Source: a bacterium UBA6115 | Lineage (GTDB): Bacteria; Bacillota_A; Clostridia; Christensenellales; Aristaeellaceae | Length of the DNA: 5,833 bases | Direction: 5' to 3' | Assembly (NCBI GenBank): GCA_002428405.1 | Contig: DIWD01000038.1 | Span: forward strand, 10,523-16,355 | Shown here: in pieces, positions 5,714-5,833 of the stretch | Position numbering within the stretch: position 1 is the first letter of the stretch | Layout of the letters: each line of letters begins with the position of its first letter | Translations under genes and position numbers: made by a program | Notes under the pieces: generated by a model | The model's database searches: none | Told to the model about the DNA's origin: nothing | The model's input: only the letters and a program-made list of their open reading frames with translations

Positions 5714-5833
5714 GAGATGCTCCTGTCATTTTCCGCAGAAGGGGGATTGTTTGCACGGATTGGGAGGGTGCAGGTGTGTCCAGTTAAGTGGTTTGTGGTG
5801 GTCTGCCCCCAGTCTTTGTACCAGTTGGTAAGT
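5714..5833. other. Region upstream of the LAL regulator gene
   Basis: These 120 nt should hold the regulator's promoter and leader, but I see no convincing -35/-10 pair on the minus strand. The only clear signal is the ribosome site AGGAG at 5724-5720. The outer part (about 5770-5833) is G/T-rich on the plus strand, contains CCAGTT twice (5780-5785 and 5821-5826), and includes GTGTGTCCAGTTAAGTGG, which has the look of an insertion-sequence end. No ORF of note starts here, and the window ends before anything can be confirmed. Confidence 0.35.

Overview
The window carries seven protein-coding genes, all on the minus strand, so transcription runs from high to low coordinates. No rRNA, tRNA, CRISPR array or complete mobile element was found. 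Strong AGGAGG-type Shine-Dalgarno sites precede most genes. Base composition is moderately GC-rich (about 59% in a hand-counted part of the DUF4386 gene). With a MalT-like LuxR regulator and DUF4386/DUF6326-type membrane proteins, this best fits a Gram-positive anaerobe of the Clostridia. Chloroflexota or another Bacillota lineage remains possible, because no marker gene fixes the taxonomy.

Layout in transcription order. At 5713-3404 is a large ATP-binding LuxR (LAL/MalT-type) transcriptional regulator of 769 aa. A 136-bp gap follows, holding a striking pair of direct repeats (AGTAGGGTRTTG, exactly 22 bp apart). Then comes a likely operon: a DUF6326-like four-helix membrane protein (3267-2845), a small uncharacterised soluble protein with a GTG start only 6 nt after the preceding stop codon (2838-2620), a zinc-free MDR-type NAD(P)H oxidoreductase (2594-1623), and a DUF4386 six-helix membrane protein (1530-823). 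A 9-bp GC-rich hairpin without a U-tract lies behind the DUF4386 gene and probably marks the end of this unit. Beyond it, an AT-richer stretch (about 44% GC) encodes an unrecognised four-helix membrane protein (678-256), followed by the N-terminus of a PAS-domain protein that runs off the window edge (177-1).

How they may work together (inference): the LAL regulator would bind the twin repeats and control the operon beside it. The operon combines two small membrane proteins of unknown function, one tiny conserved-looking protein and a redox enzyme. This resembles an uncharacterised, regulator-linked stress or redox module. The membrane protein and PAS gene at the left end look like a separate unit, possibly a sensory pair.
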